A stretch of 28,107 bases of DNA from CAYZUC01 sp964481705 (GTDB lineage: Bacteria; Bacillota; Clostridia; Lachnospirales; Lachnospiraceae). The stretch is from the NCBI GenBank assembly GCA_964481705.1, contig CAYZUC010000033.1, positions 1-28,107 of the forward strand, in the 5' to 3' direction. Every line of letters begins with the position of its first letter. The first letter of the stretch is position 1. A program made the translations under genes and the position numbers. This document shows, piece by piece, positions 8,954 through 16,603 of the stretch. A model generated the notes under the pieces. It was not told the origin of the DNA, did not search any database, and was given only the letters and a program-made list of their open reading frames with translations.

Positions 8954-9907
8954 TCATTTTGAGCATCTGAAATTCAGTTCTTCCCATCTCTTATCCACTT
9001 CTTTTTGGAACTCCACAATTAAATGTTCATTTTCCGGACGTAATAAATGTTTGAAACGGCCTTGAAGCTTAAGGAATTCTTCAATTGGAAGCTTGTTCTT
9101 TGGTTCATAGGTCAAGGACCATTTTCCATCGACCACCTCAAACAAAGGCCAATAACAGGTTCTTACTGCCATCTTGCAGATTTCTACGATTTCCGGTGCA
9201 TCGTATCTCCAGCCACGCGGACATGGAGCCATGATATTAAGGAAAGCGGGTCCTTTCGTATAAATCGCCTTTTCTGACTTCGTATAAAGATCCTTCATAT
9301 TTCCAATAAATGTGGTCTGTCCAACATAAGGAATATTATGAGCTGCAAGGATGGCGGCCAAATCTTTTCTTGGCTGCATCTTGCCATTGGATTCTGTTCC
9401 TGTAGGAGTCGTTGTTGTATCTGCAAACATGGGAGTCGCAGAGGAACGTTGAATTCCGGTATTCATATATGCTCCGTTATCATAACAGACATAGACGAAA
9501 TCGTGACCTCTCTCCATAGCACCGGAAAGGGACTGGAATCCGATATCATACGTACCGCCATCACCACCAAAGGTAATGAATTTATAGTCATCTGTGATTT
9601 TACCGCGTTTTTTTAATGCTCTATATGCAGTCTCAACACCGCCCATCGTAGAACCGGCATTTTCAAAAGCATTGTGGATATAACTATCTTCATATGCTGT
9701 ATAGGGGTACATAAAACTGGACACCTCAAGACAGCCAGTTGCATTTCCTACAACAGCCTTGTCTCCAGGGTGAAGTGCCTTTAATACATTTCTTACAGCA
9801 ATCGTACCACCACATCCTGCACACATTCTATGTCCTGGAGCAAGTCTCTCTTCACGCTCCTGAATCTTTTTAAAGTCAAAATCTGATGTTTTCTTTTTTG
9901 ATGTCAT
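8954..9907 (-). CDS. porB: Pyruvate:ferredoxin oxidoreductase, beta subunit (thiamine diphosphate-binding)
   Basis: The catalytic TPP-binding subunit of the four-subunit enzyme that converts pyruvate and CoA to acetyl-CoA, CO2 and reduced ferredoxin. The 317 residues include CAGC (C29, C32), C59 and C229, which bind a 4Fe-4S cluster. The TPP/Mg motif starts with GDG at 115-117 and closes at N144. The sequence recalls the Thermotoga-type PorB closely, so pyruvate is favoured over branched-chain 2-oxoacids. The frame stays open to 9979, but the ATG at 9907 is preferred: GGAG sits six to seven bases upstream and homologues begin close to this point. It follows porA after a 94-base spacer holding a GC-rich dyad, unlike the 1-base spacings elsewhere in this operon. 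Confidence 0.93.
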   Translation of the reverse strand: MTSKKKTSDFDFKKIQEREERLAPGHRMCAGCGGTIAVRNVLKALHPGDKAVVGNATGCLEVSSFMYPYTAYEDSYIHNAFENAGSTMGGVETAYRALKKRGKITDDYKFITFGGDGGTYDIGFQSLSGAMERGHDFVYVCYDNGAYMNTGIQRSSATPMFADTTTTPTGTESNGKMQPRKDLAAILAAHNIPYVGQTTFIGNMKDLYTKSEKAIYTKGPAFLNIMAPCPRGWRYDAPEIVEICKMAVRTCYWPLFEVVDGKWSLTYEPKNKLPIEEFLKLQGRFKHLLRPENEHLIVEFQKEVDKRWEELNFRCSK

Positions 9908-9930
9908 ATTAATCTCCATTCTTGCTAATA

Positions 9931-9948
9931 CGCCCCAAGCTTTGGGCG
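9931..9948. repeat. GC-rich imperfect palindrome in porA-porB spacer
   Basis: CGCCCCAAGCTTTGGGCG is an 18-base dyad around a central AAGCTT with one mismatched pair. On the transcript it would form a short stable hairpin about 24 bases before the porB start. A weaker GCAC/GTGC stem lies just upstream in the mRNA. No U-tract follows, so it is not an intrinsic terminator. It could be an RNA processing or stability element, or a protein-binding dyad. Confidence 0.5.
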
Positions 9949-10001
9949 CATGCACAAATTCATCGTGCGAAAAAACCAATTTTCACACTATCACTTCATC
10001 C

Positions 10002-11195
10002 CTATTCCCGTAATCCCATATAGGAGTACTCTTTCTTTTTATTTCCAAATTTCGCTATCGTCTGAAGCTCTTTAAATAGCTTCTCCACATCCTCGACACG
10101 AAGATCTCTTCCAGACAAACCATAAACAATGTTCTCTACTTCTGCCTTTACCTTTTTGCGATAAAGAGCGGCTGTTAATTCTGCACCAAGAGGTCCTCCA
10201 TTTGCACTATAGCTCTCACAACGGTCCATAATTGCGATTGCCTTACAATTCTTTAATGCCTCTGCCATTTCCTCTCCCGGAAACGGACGAAATACTCGTA
10301 CCTTTAACAATCCCGCTTTTACACCCTGCTTACGCAGAATATCAATGGCATCCTTAATTGTTCCACAAGCAGAACCAATGGCTACTACAGCAAATTCTGC
10401 ATCATCCAGAAAATACTCTTCGAATAATCCATATTTTCTTCCGGATATTTGTTCAAATTCCTTAGCCACTTCCAATATTACTTCTTTTGATTGGATCATA
10501 GCCATGGACTGTGCCCGCTTAGCTTCCATACAGTAATTGGATACCGCATACGGTCCTAGTGACATTTTCTCATTTGGATTCAATAGAAAATGCTCCGGTT
10601 TATACTCTCCAACAAATTCCTTTACCACTTCATCTTCTATTAGTGTGATATTCTCCACGGCATGGGAAGTAATAAAGCCGTCCTGACAAATCATGATAGG
10701 AAGCATGACGTTCTTGTGTTCACAGATTCGATAAGCCTGTACAAAATTATCATAGGCCTCCTGATTGTTCTCTGCATAAATCTGGAGCCATCCGGAATCC
10801 CTTGCTCCCATACTGTCAGAATGCTCGCAATTAATGTTGATTGGACCGGATAATGCCCTGTTTACAACAGCCATTGTTATCGGTAGACGATTGGATGCTG
10901 CTACATAAAGTACTTCCCACATAAAAGCAAGTCCACAAGAACTGGTAGCTGTCATGGTTCTTGCTCCAGCCGCTTCTGCTCCTATTGCTGCGCTCATGGA
11001 ACTATGCTCACTTTCCACTGGTATAAATTCAGTGTCCATCTCTCCATTGGCTATGTAGTTTGCAACAAACTGTGGTAATTCCGTCGAAGGAGTGATTGGA
11101 AAAGCAGGCATAACATCTGGATTGATCTGCTTCATTGCATAAGCTACTGCTTCATTTCCCGACATTCTTTCTTTTATTTCTTTACTCATTTTCAT
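10002..11195 (-). CDS. porA: Pyruvate:ferredoxin oxidoreductase, alpha subunit
   Basis: The 397-residue alpha subunit contains the 2-oxoacid oxidoreductase domain I (pyrimidine-binding part of the TPP site) and the transketolase-C-like domain II. The N-terminal FPITPST stretch (about 32-38) and the TSSCGLAFMWE and GDSGWLQIY-like segments (ARDSGWLQIYAEN near 130) match PorA proteins. Together with the gamma, delta and beta subunits it forms a cytoplasmic complex that feeds electrons to ferredoxin for hydrogen evolution or Rnf. The ATG at 11195 has AGGAGG nine bases upstream and follows the delta-subunit stop codon by one base, so translation is probably coupled. VOR/IOR-type relatives are an alternative label; the similarity of all four subunits to POR makes pyruvate most likely. 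Confidence 0.92.
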   Translation of the reverse strand: MKMSKEIKERMSGNEAVAYAMKQINPDVMPAFPITPSTELPQFVANYIANGEMDTEFIPVESEHSSMSAAIGAEAAGARTMTATSSCGLAFMWEVLYVAASNRLPITMAVVNRALSGPININCEHSDSMGARDSGWLQIYAENNQEAYDNFVQAYRICEHKNVMLPIMICQDGFITSHAVENITLIEDEVVKEFVGEYKPEHFLLNPNEKMSLGPYAVSNYCMEAKRAQSMAMIQSKEVILEVAKEFEQISGRKYGLFEEYFLDDAEFAVVAIGSACGTIKDAIDILRKQGVKAGLLKVRVFRPFPGEEMAEALKNCKAIAIMDRCESYSANGGPLGAELTAALYRKKVKAEVENIVYGLSGRDLRVEDVEKLFKELQTIAKFGNKKKEYSYMGLRE

Positions 11196-11196
11196 G

Positions 11197-11499
11197 TTAT
11201 TTTCCCTCCTTCATGCTAATTGCACCCATCGGACAGGCTTTTACACAAATACCGCATCCTTTGCAGTGGTGAAGATCAAAATCCTGTCTTTTTCCATTCG
11301 CAACTGGAATACAGCTATCTGGACAATATGGTACACATAGAAGGCAATCCGTACATTTATCCTTATCAATAATGGGGGTATTCGTTCTCCACTCCCCTGT
11401 TTCAAAATCCTTTGAGGTTGCTGGTTCATGAATCTGTAACCCTATGGTAAGATCCTGCCATTTTGTTTTCTCATTAATATTTTTTGCTTTCAGTGCCAT
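11197..11499 (-). CDS. porD: Pyruvate:ferredoxin oxidoreductase, delta subunit (2x[4Fe-4S] ferredoxin-like)
   Basis: A 100-residue ferredoxin-like subunit. Two CxxCxxCxxxC motifs are visible: CTDCLLCVPYC near residues 51-61 and CKGCGICVKAC near 79-89, each followed by a conserved cysteine-proline turn. They bind two 4Fe-4S clusters that pass electrons from the TPP site to external ferredoxin. The ATG at 11499 shares its first base with the gamma-subunit stop codon (TAATG), with GGAGG inside the end of the gamma gene, which indicates translational coupling. The gene order gamma-delta-alpha-beta is the classic arrangement for the four-subunit enzyme. Confidence 0.93.
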   Translation of the reverse strand: MALKAKNINEKTKWQDLTIGLQIHEPATSKDFETGEWRTNTPIIDKDKCTDCLLCVPYCPDSCIPVANGKRQDFDLHHCKGCGICVKACPMGAISMKEGK

Positions 11500-12071
11500 T
11501 ATTTTACCTCCTCCATTGCAAGCTTAAGCGCTTTCATATTTCCTTCCAAAACTTCTGGTTTTTTGGAGAATTTGTGTTTGAGAGATACTTCCATCTCTTT
11601 TAAAAATCGATCTTCCTCCATAATTCCTGACACCTTCACAATTGCTGCCAAAAGAGGAGTATTGGGGAAATACTTTCCAAGTGTTCTTTCACAGACTGAC
11701 TTGGCATTCAAAAGATACACCTTGCCCTGGTAACCTTTTAACAAAGGAAGTATTTCCTCTCTATCCTTCTCTGTATTAATAAGGATAGCACCCTCCTTTT
11801 TCAAGCCATTGGTTACATCAACACTATGTAATAACGTATCATCCACTACCACCACATAATCCGGGTCATAGATATTCGAATGGACACGAATCTCTTCGTC
11901 ACTAATTCTGTCATAAGCAGTAATAGGAGCCCCCATTCTTTCCGGTCCATACTCTGGAAAACCCTGAACATGCTTTCCTATGCTAAAAGACACATCTGCT
12001 AAAAGTAAAGCAGCGGTTTTTGCGCCTTGCCCTCCTCTTCCGTGCCAACGAATTTCAGTTAATCTATTCAA
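11499..12071 (-). CDS. porC: Pyruvate:ferredoxin oxidoreductase, gamma subunit
   Basis: The 190-residue gamma subunit (2-oxoacid:acceptor oxidoreductase catalytic gamma domain, involved in CoA binding). The family hallmark HGRGGQGAKTAA lies at about 10-21, and a conserved PEYGPERMGAP segment follows near residue 40. The start is a TTG codon at 12071, supported by AGGAGG eight bases upstream and by the position of the hallmark; no ATG fits. It is the first gene of the por operon, about 60 bases downstream of a near-consensus promoter at 12132-12160. The final adenine of its stop codon is also the first base of the delta-subunit ATG. Confidence 0.92.
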   Translation of the reverse strand: MNRLTEIRWHGRGGQGAKTAALLLADVSFSIGKHVQGFPEYGPERMGAPITAYDRISDEEIRVHSNIYDPDYVVVVDDTLLHSVDVTNGLKKEGAILINTEKDREEILPLLKGYQGKVYLLNAKSVCERTLGKYFPNTPLLAAIVKVSGIMEEDRFLKEMEVSLKHKFSKKPEVLEGNMKALKLAMEEVK

Positions 12072-12131
12072 CTTCTTGTCCTCCTTGTAGTAAATACATT
12101 TGTTCGTCCTATAAAGACATAGACTTTTAAC

Positions 12132-12160
12132 AGTATAACCTTTTCCCTATCTGTTGTCAA
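12132..12160 (-). promoter_or_regulatory. Strong sigma-A promoter of the por operon
   Basis: On the minus strand a perfect -35 box TTGACA (12155-12160) and TATACT (12132-12137) are separated by 17 bases. Transcription would start near 12125, giving a leader of about 54 bases before the TTG start of porC. Its -35 box sits directly against the U-tract of the terminator of the preceding operon. Confidence 0.82.
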
Positions 12161-12163
12161 CAC

Positions 12164-12204
12164 AAAAAAACGCCCTCAGGTAGTCTATTTCCTACCGTCG
12201 GACG
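12164..12204 (-). terminator. Intrinsic terminator after the SGNH/membrane-protein operon
   Basis: On the minus strand a hairpin is formed by CGTCC/GGGCG (with one U-G pair), a 3x3 internal loop, and GGTAG/CTACC around an eight-base loop. It is followed by seven T residues at 12170-12164. It begins about 20 bases after the stop codon at 12224. Confidence 0.8.
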
Positions 12205-12223
12205 TTCTTCACTTTTTCACATA

Positions 12224-12607
12224 TCAGTTTCTTTCTTTTAATAAAAGTACAGTACAGGTAAAAACAACAGCACCAATCAAAATGGCATCTAGCATCTTTG
12301 TAAAAATACCAACAAAAATCATGAATACCACCAGAAGAATCGTGACAAAGGATGGAGAATTCGAAATAAGAAAGCCCATCAAAAGTTCAATAAATACTAT
12401 AACACAGATGATAGGTGCCGATATTTCAAACACTTTGATTCCACACACGATACTAAGCACCACCAGTACTGCTAAGATAATCAGCGCCAATGTCTGCTTC
12501 GATAATCTTGTCTCGACAACCTCACGCTCTCTTGTCTTGAAATGAGGAATCTCCTTTGCTTTTTCTTCTCTTATCAGTTCTGTTCTACGTCGATTCTTTT
12601 CTTCCAT
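12224..12607 (-). CDS. Small four-helix membrane protein of unknown function
   Basis: A 127-residue protein that I do not recognise. The first 37 residues are highly charged (many R, K and E) and lack a signal peptide. Four hydrophobic segments follow, roughly 38-60, 63-82, 86-106 and 108-124, with hardly any charged residues between them and a KERN end. It is probably an integral inner-membrane protein with a cytoplasmic N-terminus. The ATG at 12607 has only a weak AAAGGG site, rather far upstream, so translation may depend on the preceding gene, whose stop codon is 17 bases away. It shares promoter and terminator with the SGNH-like hydrolase gene, so a role in envelope or secreted-polymer modification is a guess from context only. 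Confidence 0.7.
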   Translation of the reverse strand: MEEKNRRRTELIREEKAKEIPHFKTREREVVETRLSKQTLALIILAVLVVLSIVCGIKVFEISAPIICVIVFIELLMGFLISNSPSFVTILLVVFMIFVGIFTKMLDAILIGAVVFTCTVLLLKERN

Positions 12608-12624
12608 TACTATGTAATCCCTTT

Positions 12625-13284
12625 CTATTGACCAATTCCTAGTCGGATCAATGTCAACAAATAATTATTCGCATCTGCTGATGCATAATGTATACCATCC
12701 TCAGGGGCATATCCTGCCATAAGCATCGGTGTATAAATATCAATATATTTCGTAGGAAAAGCACTATACAATCTCTGGTTATATGCTATAACCTGATCAT
12801 TCCAATTGTTGTTCATGCATTCCGGTGCAACACCATTTCTTAAATTTGTCATGTACAGATTCTGATCATTTACAGCCGCAAGAGATAGATAATAAACTTC
12901 GCATCCAGCCCACGTCGTAGACTGCATGTTCTGATATTTTGCAATATACTCTTCTATGCGCGAAACATCATTGTATCCCATATAATTTACTATTTTCCAT
13001 CGAGTATACTCCGGATGAGATGCAATTATGGTATTTACTTGTGGAATACCAACTAATACCATCCAATCATAACCCATTCCATATCCATAAACGAAGAATT
13101 CGTTCGGTTGTATTGTATTGGCAAGCTTAGCCATGTACTCTGTTCTGCTGTCACCTAATACAATAACACCATATGGTGTCGGCGGTGCGACTTTTTTGGT
13201 GGCTGCATATACCGGAAGTACATTCCCTGCAAGCATAACCAAGGATAGCAGAATACACAATATGGATTTCGAAATATTTTTCAT
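12625..13284 (-). CDS. Secreted SGNH/GDSL-like hydrolase
   Basis: A 219-residue protein with an N-terminal signal peptide (basic MKNISK, hydrophobic core to about residue 24, likely cleavage after VYA at 27). The mature part shows SGNH blocks: GDSR at 44-47 with candidate nucleophile S46, a glycine-containing GYGMGY segment (67-72, block II), GYND at 103-106 (block III), and D196-G-I-H199 (block V). An exported esterase or deacetylase acting on a cell-wall or extracellular polymer is plausible; the substrate is unknown. The frame stays open to 13326, but that start would overlap the -10 box of the promoter at 13318-13346, while the ATG at 13284 has AGGAGG six bases upstream. It lies divergent from tRNA-Thr and upstream of the small membrane protein. 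Confidence 0.83.
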   Translation of the reverse strand: MKNISKSILCILLSLVMLAGNVLPVYAATKKVAPPTPYGVIVLGDSRTEYMAKLANTIQPNEFFVYGYGMGYDWMVLVGIPQVNTIIASHPEYTRWKIVNYMGYNDVSRIEEYIAKYQNMQSTTWAGCEVYYLSLAAVNDQNLYMTNLRNGVAPECMNNNWNDQVIAYNQRLYSAFPTKYIDIYTPMLMAGYAPEDGIHYASADANNYLLTLIRLGIGQ

Positions 13285-13317
13285 ACGATACCTCCTATGT
13301 CCCATAAGCTCATCAAT

Positions 13318-13346
13318 AGTATACATGATTTACCTTCCTAACTCAA
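13318..13346 (-). promoter_or_regulatory. Putative promoter of the SGNH hydrolase gene
   Basis: On the minus strand TTGAGT (13341-13346) and TATACT (13318-13323) are spaced by 17 bases. The start of transcription would be near 13311, leaving a leader of about 27 bases with the AGGAGG site before the ATG at 13284. It is divergent from the tRNA promoter at 13366-13394. Confidence 0.65.
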
Positions 13347-13365
13347 TAATTAATTAAAAAAACAC

Positions 13366-13394
13366 TTGAAAAGGAAAACCATTCTATGTATAAT
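13366..13394 (+). promoter_or_regulatory. Promoter of tRNA-Thr
   Basis: TTGAAA (13366-13371) and a perfect TATAAT (13389-13394) with a 17-base spacer. The tRNA begins 17 bases after the -10 box, so the 5' leader would be only about 10 bases. Confidence 0.8.
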
Positions 13395-13410
13395 AGCAAA
13401 GTAGCATTTT

Positions 13411-13483
13411 GCTGAAATAGCTCAGCTGGTAGAGCGCTTCACTCGTAATGAAGAGGTCGTCGGTTCGAATCCGATTTTCAGCT
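13411..13483 (+). tRNA. tRNA-Thr (anticodon CGT)
   Basis: A complete cloverleaf. The acceptor stem is GCTGAAA paired with TTTCAGC, followed by discriminator T. The D arm holds AGCTGGT, the anticodon stem is CTTCA/TGAAG, and the seven-base loop CTCGTAA has CGT at positions 34-36, which reads ACG (Thr). The T arm is GTCGG-TTCGAAT-CCGAT. CCA is not encoded. A run of seven T residues at 13486-13492 follows directly and may end transcription. The 3' end overlaps the final six bases of the phosphatase gene on the other strand, whose TGA stop lies in the acceptor stem. Confidence 0.96.
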
Positions 13484-15628
13484 TCTTTTTTTGTTTATCT
13501 CCAGACACATCATGGTTACATCATCAAATTGCGGCGCGTCGCCGACGAATTCATCCAAATCCTTTTTTACATCATGAAGAATTGTTTGTGTTGACGATTT
13601 ACTGTTATGATTGAGTGCTGTCAGCATTCGCTCTGTTCCATACATCTCATTATTACTGTTTGTTCCTTCAGGCACACCATCTGTATAGAGGTAGATTTTA
13701 TCTCCCTCCTCTAATTCGATTTCCGTTTCTTTATATTTCATATTCTCCATACCCGCAAGTACAAATCCGTGTTTATCTTCAAACAATTTGAATGGTTCGT
13801 CTTTGCGGCAGATTGCTGGATTTTCATGACCTGCATTAGCCATAACCAATTTACCGGTATGAATATCATAGATTCCCATCCATACCGTAACAAACATATC
13901 TTCACTGTTACTTTCACACAATTGATTATTTACCTTTTCAAGAATCACCTTCGGTGACAGGCTTGATTGTGCTGCATTTTTAAGCAGGGTCTTGGCAATT
14001 ACCATAAACAAAGCCGCAGGAACACCTTTTCCTGATACATCTGCCATAACCAGTGCAAGATGATCTTCATCTGCGAAAAAGAAATCATAAAAGTCCCCAC
14101 CAACCTCCTTGGCCGGATTCATGGTTGCATAAATATCAAATTCATCATGTTCCGGAAAAGCAGGGAATTTACTCGGAAGCATATCTGCCTGTATCTTCGT
14201 TGCTACATTGAGCTCTGTGGCGATTCTTTCCTTTTCAGCGGAGATTCTGGATATATTTTCAATCTGACTCTTTAGTTCCTTTGTCATCTTGCTGAAGGAT
14301 AGCTGTAATGTCTCAATTTCATCTCCGGTCTTGATTTCTTCGATACATTCGTCTAAATTACCTTCACTGATGTTATACGCATGTTCTGTTAATTTCTGAA
14401 TTGGCTGCGTAATATTCGTTGAAAACCTTAGTGATGCAATTGCTACTCCAATCGTTGCAAGAATAACAATCAGAATGTATATCCAAATCATTATGGTAAT
14501 GCTTTGGTTCATTTTCGTAATGGAATCGTTCGTTGTCTTATGAATCGTATCCGCAAGTATCGCACTCGGATGCAATACTTCTTCTTTCTCAATAACCGTT
14601 ACAAGCCCCCAAGGCATAACAGAAAGTGTAGAATATGACGCAAACATATCCTTTCCGTCTATTTTCACTTCCATAAATCCTTCTTTTCCCTGAAGGAGAT
14701 CCTCTGCTATTTTCTTCAGACTTCCATCCTCTGAATTGAGAATGTTGACATATTGAATCTCACCATCTACCACATCCAGTTTTTCCGAAGACATAATGAT
14801 ATCAGAATCCTGATCTACAATAAAGGAATATCCGGTCTCGCCAACGCCTGCATTTGTCAGTATTTGATTGATCACCTCCAATGTAGCTCCACTGGACGCA
14901 ACTCCCTTCAGCACTTTCTTACCATTTGATGTATCATAAAATGGCTTAGAGCAGGTTATGCTGATGCCATGTCCGTTTGCATCCAGGAAAACATCCGACC
15001 ACACCATACCATCCTTCTCTACCGCATTCTTGTACCAAGGACGCTCTGTTACCTGAAACTCTTTGCTCATAGGTACTCTCGGATCCTTATCCGCAGACAA
15101 TTGGAAGCCGGTCTCAGTACCAATGTAACTGGCATTGATATTAAGATTCTCTTTGTTAACACGACTTAATACCTCAATAAGGTAAGAGTCTTGATCCAAT
15201 TCTTTTTGAATGTCTTCTTTTTCTACGCCTTTCGCCGTCTGAATCAAAACAGCAAACTTTCCTACCTGATCTTCCTGCAAATAATCAACATCACTTTTGC
15301 TGTACTGAAACTGTTCTGCATTGGAATAAATATAGCCCGCCATATCCGCAACAAGTTCTGTCTGATTTTGTATTACAGCCAGTTTGTCATCCGCAATGGA
15401 TGCAATACTCTCTGAAAGCTGTACCATCTCGCTCTTTACTTTATCTTCAAAGGACTGTTGGCTCTCAGAAGTAACATTATCACCCAGTTTACGGTTGCCG
15501 GCAGAAATCTCATCTCGCATGCGAACAGTTGTAAAGATGCCCACAATACCCAAAATAAGCAGTCCGGTAAGAGAAACCTTCATAATCAAAGAGAAAAGCT
15601 TCTTTCTTAAATTTCCACTCTTTTTCAT
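13478..15628 (-). CDS. Membrane sensor phosphatase: Cache-HAMP-PP2C (SpoIIE/RsbU type)
   Basis: A 716-residue protein. TM1 lies at about 12-35, then an extracellular double-Cache-like sensor (about 40-370), TM2 at 376-400, a HAMP domain (about 401-455), a short coiled coil, and a SpoIIE-type PP2C phosphatase domain (about 490-710). The phosphatase keeps its metal-binding set: GGDFYD (510-515), ADVSGKG (529-535), NAGH (598-601), TDG (649-651) and D702-D703. It should dephosphorylate a Ser/Thr phosphoprotein, in known systems a STAS-domain anti-sigma antagonist. The sensor has an R-x-W-Y motif (196-199), but the position of the conserved ligand Asp reads GVASSGATL, so amino-acid binding is not predicted. 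GGGGAG supports the ATG at 15628. It is the last gene of a run after the GNAT gene (15-base gap). Its end overlaps tRNA-Thr by six bases and no terminator of its own is visible. Confidence 0.92.
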   Translation of the reverse strand: MKKSGNLRKKLFSLIMKVSLTGLLILGIVGIFTTVRMRDEISAGNRKLGDNVTSESQQSFEDKVKSEMVQLSESIASIADDKLAVIQNQTELVADMAGYIYSNAEQFQYSKSDVDYLQEDQVGKFAVLIQTAKGVEKEDIQKELDQDSYLIEVLSRVNKENLNINASYIGTETGFQLSADKDPRVPMSKEFQVTERPWYKNAVEKDGMVWSDVFLDANGHGISITCSKPFYDTSNGKKVLKGVASSGATLEVINQILTNAGVGETGYSFIVDQDSDIIMSSEKLDVVDGEIQYVNILNSEDGSLKKIAEDLLQGKEGFMEVKIDGKDMFASYSTLSVMPWGLVTVIEKEEVLHPSAILADTIHKTTNDSITKMNQSITIMIWIYILIVILATIGVAIASLRFSTNITQPIQKLTEHAYNISEGNLDECIEEIKTGDEIETLQLSFSKMTKELKSQIENISRISAEKERIATELNVATKIQADMLPSKFPAFPEHDEFDIYATMNPAKEVGGDFYDFFFADEDHLALVMADVSGKGVPAALFMVIAKTLLKNAAQSSLSPKVILEKVNNQLCESNSEDMFVTVWMGIYDIHTGKLVMANAGHENPAICRKDEPFKLFEDKHGFVLAGMENMKYKETEIELEEGDKIYLYTDGVPEGTNSNNEMYGTERMLTALNHNSKSSTQTILHDVKKDLDEFVGDAPQFDDVTMMCLEINKKRS

Positions 15629-15643
15629 TCTTACTCCCCTTTC

Positions 15644-16570
15644 CTACAACAAATCCAGAAGTACCTTATCTTCTCCGCCCAAAATCAGGGAGTCTTTTTG
15701 TATGCTAAGACAATCCGAATAATACAAAACAAGATACTCCCTTCTATCGCAAAAAGGACGGCACCCTGTGAAAACAAATCCAAGCTTCTTCAGTAGATGA
15801 TAGGATACTACGCACCCCGGATCTTTCATGTTTAAATAGACCTGAATCGTCTGATCTGCAATGTCTTTTGTTTCACTTAGCTGTTCCTTTACCATCTCAA
15901 CAAAATCCATACCGCAATGATCAAAAACGATTGTTCTGTTCCGATGTACCATATCCTCGCATATCTGATAGGTTGTTCGGTTGTACAAGATATTTCTCTC
16001 AAATTCCATTTCGTAATCTACTTGAAACGGACGATACATTTCTTCTACAAATTCCTTTTGTTCCTCCGGCAACCATATCTTTCCTACCGAATCTACGTTT
16101 TTCTTTCGAACCATAATACAGTTTGAATTCTTTCCTGTCCCATTTCCATCGTAGAAATCGTTGAATACAAAACCCGTCAGAAAGAAATTCCTTTTTTTCA
16201 GCATGGGTTGAATACCAATCGTATTTCCCTTTGTATATGCGCAGAAGGATCGTAATGTACAATCACTGTTATCAGAAAGCATATATGCAAGAACCTGTTT
16301 AGCTATTCCTTTTCCTCTATAATCCGGCAGCGTCATCTTCCCTTCCATATAGAGAGAACCGGGAAACTCACATTCTTCTCTGCAAGCTTCCATACTTATC
16401 ACATGATTATCCTCTATCGCAAGATATAATTTTATCTTATTGCTTAAAATTAAATATGCCATCAATTCCGGCAAGTAAAAATTCTGGTTTGCGGCTAGTG
16501 TACCATAACAATTAAGAACAAGATTCATAATTGCAACAGCATCTTCCGGTCTTGCTGTTCTAATCTCCAT
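15644..16570 (-). CDS. GNAT-family acetyltransferase with extra C-terminal GNAT-like half
   Basis: A 308-residue cytoplasmic protein. The first half is a GNAT N-acetyltransferase with the acetyl-CoA motif A (LPDYRGKGIA, R85 to G88) after an EGKMTL strand. The second half (about 165-308), opening with IWLPEEQKEFV and ending with KKLGFVFTG then an acidic-hydrophobic strand, resembles the tail found, as I recall it, after the GNAT domain in RsbW-GNAT fusion proteins of Clostridia and methanogens. The substrate is unknown. The frame stays open to a TTG at 16582; I prefer the ATG at 16570 with GGTGA six bases upstream. It sits between a MATE transporter carrying an RsbW-like domain and a PP2C phosphatase, which suggests a shared signalling role. 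Confidence 0.8.
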   Translation of the reverse strand: MEIRTARPEDAVAIMNLVLNCYGTLAANQNFYLPELMAYLILSNKIKLYLAIEDNHVISMEACREECEFPGSLYMEGKMTLPDYRGKGIAKQVLAYMLSDNSDCTLRSFCAYTKGNTIGIQPMLKKRNFFLTGFVFNDFYDGNGTGKNSNCIMVRKKNVDSVGKIWLPEEQKEFVEEMYRPFQVDYEMEFERNILYNRTTYQICEDMVHRNRTIVFDHCGMDFVEMVKEQLSETKDIADQTIQVYLNMKDPGCVVSYHLLKKLGFVFTGCRPFCDRREYLVLYYSDCLSIQKDSLILGGEDKVLLDLL

Positions 16571-16603
16571 AACATTCACCAATTTTCAATTCTTATGCTT
16601 TTA

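Noticed and set aside
9908..9979. N-terminal extension of PorB upstream of 9907
   Set aside because: The extension runs through the GC-rich dyad, lacks a ribosome binding site and is not expected in PorB proteins; the ATG at 9907 has GGAG.
13395..13413. Inverted repeat AGCAAA/TTTGCT before tRNA-Thr as a terminator for the phosphatase mRNA
   Set aside because: No T-run follows the stem on the minus strand.
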